Source: Clostridiaceae bacterium (lineage in GTDB: Bacteria > Bacillota > Clostridia > DSM-8532). From it: DNA of 9,267 bases. Positions 6,394-9,267 of this stretch are shown piece after piece. Within the stretch, counting starts at the first letter, position 1. Each line of letters starts with the position of its first letter. Under the pieces are notes generated by a model. The model did no database searches, was not told the origin of the DNA, and saw only the letters and a program-made list of their open reading frames with translations. The stretch spans positions 1-9,267 of the forward strand of contig JAAYGP010000338.1 of NCBI GenBank assembly GCA_012727625.1. Direction: 5' to 3'. Position numbers and translations under genes: made by a program.

Positions 6394-7482
6394 TTGCTGG
6401 ATTTTGATATTGATATGGAAAATTTTGCCCGAATAAAAGTGGTTGGTGTTGGCGGCGGAGGAAATAACGCTGTTAACCGTATGATTGACGCAGGGCTAAG
6501 AGGCGTTGATTTTATTTCCGTTAATACAGACAAACAAGCTTTGTTTTTATCAAAAGCCAACACAAAGATACAGATAGGGGACAAGCTTACAAAGGGGCTT
6601 GGAGCAGGAGCAAACCCTGAAATAGGCGAAAAGGCAGCAAATGAAAGCCGCGATGAGATTGCAATGGCAATAAAGGACGCAGACATGGTTTTTGTTACCG
6701 CCGGTATGGGCGGCGGAACAGGAACCGGCGGAGCACCTGTCATTGCGCAGATTGCCAAAGAGCTTGGAATTTTAACAGTTGGAGTTGTTACAAAGCCCTT
6801 TATGTTTGAAGGCCGGAAAAGAATGCAGCAGGCAGAACGGGGTGTTGAAAACTTAAAGAGCGTGGTTGACACCCTAGTTACTATTCCAAACGACAGGCTT
6901 TTGCAGATTGCAGACAAGAAAACTACCATGCTTGAAGCATTTAAGATTGCCGATGATGTGCTTCGCCAGGGTGTTCAGGGAATTTCAGATCTGATAGCCG
7001 TTCCTGGCTTAATTAATCTTGATTTTGCTGATGTAAAAACAATAATGATGGAAACGGGTCTTGCCCATATGGGTATCGGCAAGGGATCCGGTGAGAATAA
7101 AGCCGAAGAAGCTGCTAAACATGCTATTTCAAGTCCGCTTCTTGAAACATCCATCGAAGGTGCCAAAGGAGTGCTGCTGAATATCACCGGTGGTCCGGAT
7201 CTTGGTTTGCAGGATGTCAACACTGCCGCTGAGTTAATTCAGAGTTCGGCTGATTCGGAAGCAACAATTATTTTCGGCGCCGTTATCGATGAGAATCTTA
7301 AGGATGAGATTGTAATAACTGTTATAGCAACAGGCTTTGAAAAGACTCCTGTTCTTAAAAAGCCAAATAAGCTCTTGGACGCAACGCAGGTAAGCGAAGC
7401 GGTAAAAGCAGCGTCAAAGCAGGATGAAGAAGATGACGGGCTTGATATTCCAATCTTTTTAAAGCGTAACAGGTTCAGATAA
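6394..7482 (+). CDS. ftsZ: FtsZ, tubulin-like cell-division GTPase
   Basis: FtsZ polymerises on GTP into the cytoplasmic Z-ring that directs septal wall synthesis. TTG 6394 is chosen because GGGGGAT (6381-6387) is well spaced before it; the in-frame ATG at 6415 has no such site. The product is 362 residues, normal for the family. Seen in order: the nucleotide-binding GGGGNNAVNRM (20-30), NTDKQAL (44-50), the tubulin signature GGGTGTG (106-112), and the synergy (T7) loop NLDFADV (208-214) with both catalytic-type Asp residues. A short acidic linker (QDEEDDG) leads to the C-terminal conserved peptide LDIPIFLKRNRF (350-361), the docking site for FtsA, SepF or similar anchors. All key residues are present. 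It follows sbp directly with no ftsA between. Downstream is a repeat-rich gap, then addB. Confidence 0.98.
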   Translation: MLDFDIDMENFARIKVVGVGGGGNNAVNRMIDAGLRGVDFISVNTDKQALFLSKANTKIQIGDKLTKGLGAGANPEIGEKAANESRDEIAMAIKDADMVFVTAGMGGGTGTGGAPVIAQIAKELGILTVGVVTKPFMFEGRKRMQQAERGVENLKSVVDTLVTIPNDRLLQIADKKTTMLEAFKIADDVLRQGVQGISDLIAVPGLINLDFADVKTIMMETGLAHMGIGKGSGENKAEEAAKHAISSPLLETSIEGAKGVLLNITGGPDLGLQDVNTAAELIQSSADSEATIIFGAVIDENLKDEIVITVIATGFEKTPVLKKPNKLLDATQVSEAVKAASKQDEEDDGLDIPIFLKRNRFR

Positions 7483-7573
7483 TTTATATCTGAAAGGCTT
7501 TGAAATTAATATCAAATCAACATGCTACGACAACAAGGTCAGACAATACACCGAAGAAATGAACATTCTGAAG

Positions 7574-7596
7574 CCCCCACTTCTGAAAGTGGCGGG
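7574..7596. repeat. Strong hairpin after ftsZ, resembling an IS200/IS605-type right-end hairpin
   Basis: CCACTT (7577-7582), loop CTGA, AAGTGG (7587-7592), extended by CCC (7574-7576) pairing with GGG (7594-7596) across one bulged C. The flanks are GAAG before and AAGTTC after. There is no T-run, so it is not itself a terminator. The pattern GAAG-CCCCCACTT-loop-AAGTGG-GGG-AGTTC recalls hairpins at the right ends of some tnpB-bearing IS200/IS605 elements, from memory only; no transposase is present. Confidence 0.5.
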
Positions 7597-7650
7597 AAGT
7601 TCGTACCGGGTTAAATCATAAAAGCTTTTTATATCAATGAAAAATACATA

Positions 7651-7682
7651 AAATGTGGGGGCTCGCAAGGGTTCCCATTTTT
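7651..7682 (+). terminator. Probable ftsZ terminator
   Basis: AAATG-(T)-GG at 7651-7658 pairs with CCCATTT (7674-7680) with one bulged T, extended by G-T pairs, and five T (7678-7682) overlap the end of the stem. It lies about 170 nt after the ftsZ stop. Its left arm also pairs perfectly over 9 bp with AGCCCCCAC (7572-7580) upstream. Confidence 0.4.
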
Positions 7683-7696
7683 AATAAATAAGTTTT

Positions 7697-7727
7697 TTGT
7701 TTCTGCTGCACAATAACTTATTATAAT
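7697..7727 (+). promoter_or_regulatory. Candidate promoter for addB
   Basis: A perfect TATAAT (7722-7727) is preceded by TTGTTT (7697-7702) at a long 19-nt spacing. It follows the probable ftsZ terminator and lies about 150 nt before the addB start. The long spacer and poor -35 keep confidence low. Confidence 0.3.
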
Positions 7728-7840
7728 TTGCCCTGCAAAACATTACAGCTTACTTTGCAGGCACATACATAATGATGTGTTTTTTGCCCTGTACAAGCGT
7801 TAACAAGCGATTTGTCACGTTGTATCAGGTGCAGCAGAAA
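7700..7840. repeat. 141-nt segment with perfect 12-bp terminal inverted repeats and internal hairpins
   Basis: TTTCTGCTGCAC (7700-7711) is the exact reverse complement of GTGCAGCAGAAA (7829-7840). Inside, CCTGCAAA (7732-7739) pairs with TTTGCAGG (7754-7761), and CACAT (7762-7766) with ATGTG (7775-7779) before six T (7780-7785). No clear target-site duplication flanks it. It could be a miniature inverted-repeat element or a structured addB leader with an attenuator; the sequence does not decide. Confidence 0.5.
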
Positions 7841-7878
7841 GCAGGTTCAACTGATTAAACATACCAATTGGAGAAAAT

Positions 7879-9267
7879 ATGAGTTTGCGTATTGTCTATG
7901 GCAGGGCAGGATCGGGAAAAACCCGTTTTTGCCTTAATGAGCTTAATGAAAGCATTGAAAAAAACACACAAAACGCCAGGGTGCTTCTGGTCCCGGAGCA
8001 ATTTACATTCCAGGCGGAAAAGGATCTTGCCGCGCTGCTTAATACCGGAGGAATAATTGATGCGGAAGTATTGAGCTTTCGCCGCCTTGCATTCAGAATA
8101 TTCAATGAAGTTGGCGGCATCGCTTTCACTCACATCCATCCATCAGGCAAAAATATGATACTGTACCGCATTATGGATAAGTTCAGGGATTCCCTTGTGT
8201 ATTTCGCGAAATCAGCAAATCAGCCCGGTTTCGTCAAAATCCTTTCCGATCTGATTACGGAATTTAAGCGATACAACTTAACACCCGGGAAACTGTCAGA
8301 AGCCGAAAGCAAACTGAAAGATAAAGAAGATAGCCTGAAAGTGAAGCTTTCAGAGTTAAAGCTAATATACGAACACTTTGATAACACAATAAAAGAAAGA
8401 TACCGCGATGCCGACGATGATCTTACAATTGCGTCCCTGAAGCTTTTAGATTCAGTGAACTACAGGGATGCGGAAATCTGGATCGACGGTTTTACGGACT
8501 TCACCCCCCAGGAATACGGTATGATAAGCAGTCTGCTTGTCCTGGCAAAATCTGTTACCGTCACCCTGACCATAGACAGCCTTGAAGAAAATGATTTTTC
8601 CCAGGGCGTTTTTTCATCATCCGGTTATGCATACAAAAGGCTTATGAAAATTGCCGAAAGGAACAAGATTCCTGTTGATATGCAGGTTTGCCTTAATCCA
8701 AAACCTTTATACAGATTTTATAACAACAGGGAGCTTTCTCACCTTGAAGAAAACCTGAATGCGCACCCCTGCAGGGAATATACGGAACCTACAAAAAGCA
8801 TAATGCTTTTTTCTTCCGCTAATATTTTTTCTGAGATAGAAGCGGTTGCAGCAGATATTTTGCGCCTTTGCCGCGATAAAGGGCTAAGGTTCAGAGATAT
8901 AGCCGTTGTGACAGGTAACCTTTCAGGTTATGAGAATCTTATAGAGATTATCTTTAACGAATATAAAATTCCGTTTTTTATGGACAGAAAGCTTAATATT
9001 GCAAATCACCCGCTTGTAAGGCTCATTGTTTCCACTTTGGAAATATTTGGTGAAAACTGGTCATATGAGTCTGTGTTCCGTTATCTCAAAACCGGGCTAA
9101 CAGGAATACCTGAGGATAAAATAGATAGAATGGAAAATTATGTGCTTGCCTGCGGAATCCGCGGCAGCCGCTGGACGGCTTCAGAAGACTGGACCATGAT
9201 CCCTGAACTTCTGCCCGGGGAAGAAAATGGGGACTTAAATGATTTTTTCGATGATATCAACAATACC
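7879..9267 (+). CDS. addB: AddB (RexB-type) ATP-dependent helicase/nuclease subunit (5' part; runs off window)
   Basis: AddB pairs with AddA in the double-strand-break resection enzyme that replaces RecBCD in most Firmicutes. ATG 7879 follows GGAG (7870-7873). The frame is open for 463 codons to the window end; AddB is usually about 1,150 residues, so roughly 40% is here. Seen: the Walker A loop GRAGSGKT (residues 8-15) right at the N terminus, as is usual for AddB; LVPEQFTFQAEKDL, a hallmark of the family; and WIDGFTDFTPQE (201-212), the degenerate helicase motif II-like region. The C-terminal nuclease domain with its iron-sulfur cysteines lies beyond the window. addA would be expected next but cannot be seen. 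Codon use and composition resemble the upstream genes. The link to ftsZ is positional, with a probable terminator between them. Confidence 0.93.
   Translation, partial: MSLRIVYGRAGSGKTRFCLNELNESIEKNTQNARVLLVPEQFTFQAEKDLAALLNTGGIIDAEVLSFRRLAFRIFNEVGGIAFTHIHPSGKNMILYRIMDKFRDSLVYFAKSANQPGFVKILSDLITEFKRYNLTPGKLSEAESKLKDKEDSLKVKLSELKLIYEHFDNTIKERYRDADDDLTIASLKLLDSVNYRDAEIWIDGFTDFTPQEYGMISSLLVLAKSVTVTLTIDSLEENDFSQGVFSSSGYAYKRLMKIAERNKIPVDMQVCLNPKPLYRFYNNRELSHLEENLNAHPCREYTEPTKSIMLFSSANIFSEIEAVAADILRLCRDKGLRFRDIAVVTGNLSGYENLIEIIFNEYKIPFFMDRKLNIANHPLVRLIVSTLEIFGENWSYESVFRYLKTGLTGIPEDKIDRMENYVLACGIRGSRWTASEDWTMIPELLPGEENGDLNDFFDDINNT

Larger units (their letters stand above)
7483..7878 (+). other. Gene-free, hairpin-rich interval between ftsZ and addB
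   Basis: In the 396 nt no supported gene is seen. One frame stays open from 7484 to a TAA near 7619 but has no start with a ribosome binding site and no recognised similarity. The interval holds a strong hairpin (7574-7596), a probable terminator (7651-7682), a candidate addB promoter (7697-7727) and a 141-nt segment bounded by perfect 12-bp inverted repeats (7700-7840). The spoIIGA-sigE genes that often follow ftsZ in spore formers are absent. Confidence 0.6.

Noticed and set aside
6375..6929. 184-codon open frame on the minus strand inside ftsZ
   Set aside because: Antisense to the most conserved part of FtsZ; the proline- and serine-rich translation is the mirror of glycine- and alanine-rich FtsZ motifs.
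7502..7621. Open frame after ftsZ reading ...VRQYTEEMNILKPPLL... as a possible small gene
   Set aside because: It has no start codon with a ribosome binding site, shows no recognised similarity, and overlaps a strong hairpin.
7855..8139. Minus-strand open frames (77 and 94 codons) at the start of addB
   Set aside because: They overlap the AddB N-terminal region, whose sense frame carries Walker A and family motifs and stays open to the window end.
1..9267. CRISPR arrays, tRNA, rRNA or phage genes
   Set aside because: No spaced direct-repeat array, cloverleaf-like sequence, rRNA signature or phage structural gene was seen; the only tandem repeat has two directly adjacent units.

Overview
The window looks like a piece of a Clostridia-type (low-to-moderate GC Firmicutes) chromosome carrying the downstream half of a division and cell-wall (dcw) cluster. 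All genes lie on the + strand. The evidence is the gene set and order murF - mraY - ftsW/spoVE - murA - ftsQ/divIB - sbp - ftsZ, the presence of sbp (a small basic protein typical of Firmicutes dcw clusters), strong GGAGG-type ribosome binding sites, TTG starts, and an AddB-type (not RecB/RecC) recombination nuclease subunit. Genus cannot be fixed from the sequence alone.

Layout. 3-740: 3' part of murF. 816-1787: mraY. 1790-2911: ftsW/spoVE, coupled to mraY through a Shine-Dalgarno that overlaps the mraY stop. 2912-3514: a 603-nt stretch with no recognisable gene where murG usually sits, holding a 64-bp tandem duplication, a probable terminator, a 42-codon ORF of doubtful status and a hairpin. 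3515-4774: murA. 4868-5647: ftsQ/divIB with an extended -10 promoter. 5785-6114: sbp. 6394-7482: ftsZ with its own promoter. 7483-7878: a gene-free stretch rich in inverted repeats. 7879-9267: 5' part of addB, running off the window.

How the genes work together. MurA makes the first committed precursor (UDP-GlcNAc-enolpyruvate), MurF completes the UDP-MurNAc-pentapeptide, and MraY moves it to undecaprenyl phosphate (lipid I). MurG (absent here) would make lipid II, which the SEDS protein FtsW/SpoVE polymerises. FtsQ/DivIB and FtsZ belong to the divisome. AddB is the helicase/nuclease partner of AddA in double-strand-break repair and is not part of the wall pathway.

The most notable observation is that two adjacent wall genes each carry a single in-frame stop at a conserved position: TAA at codon 281 of mraY and TGA at codon 91 of ftsW. 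The reading frames stay fully conserved after the stops. Directly downstream murG is missing from its usual place and a repeat-bearing stretch lies there instead. This could be sequencing error, recent decay with functional copies elsewhere, or tolerated readthrough; the sequence alone cannot decide. The rest of the coding content is an ordinary dcw cluster. I found no convincing evidence of an entirely new system.
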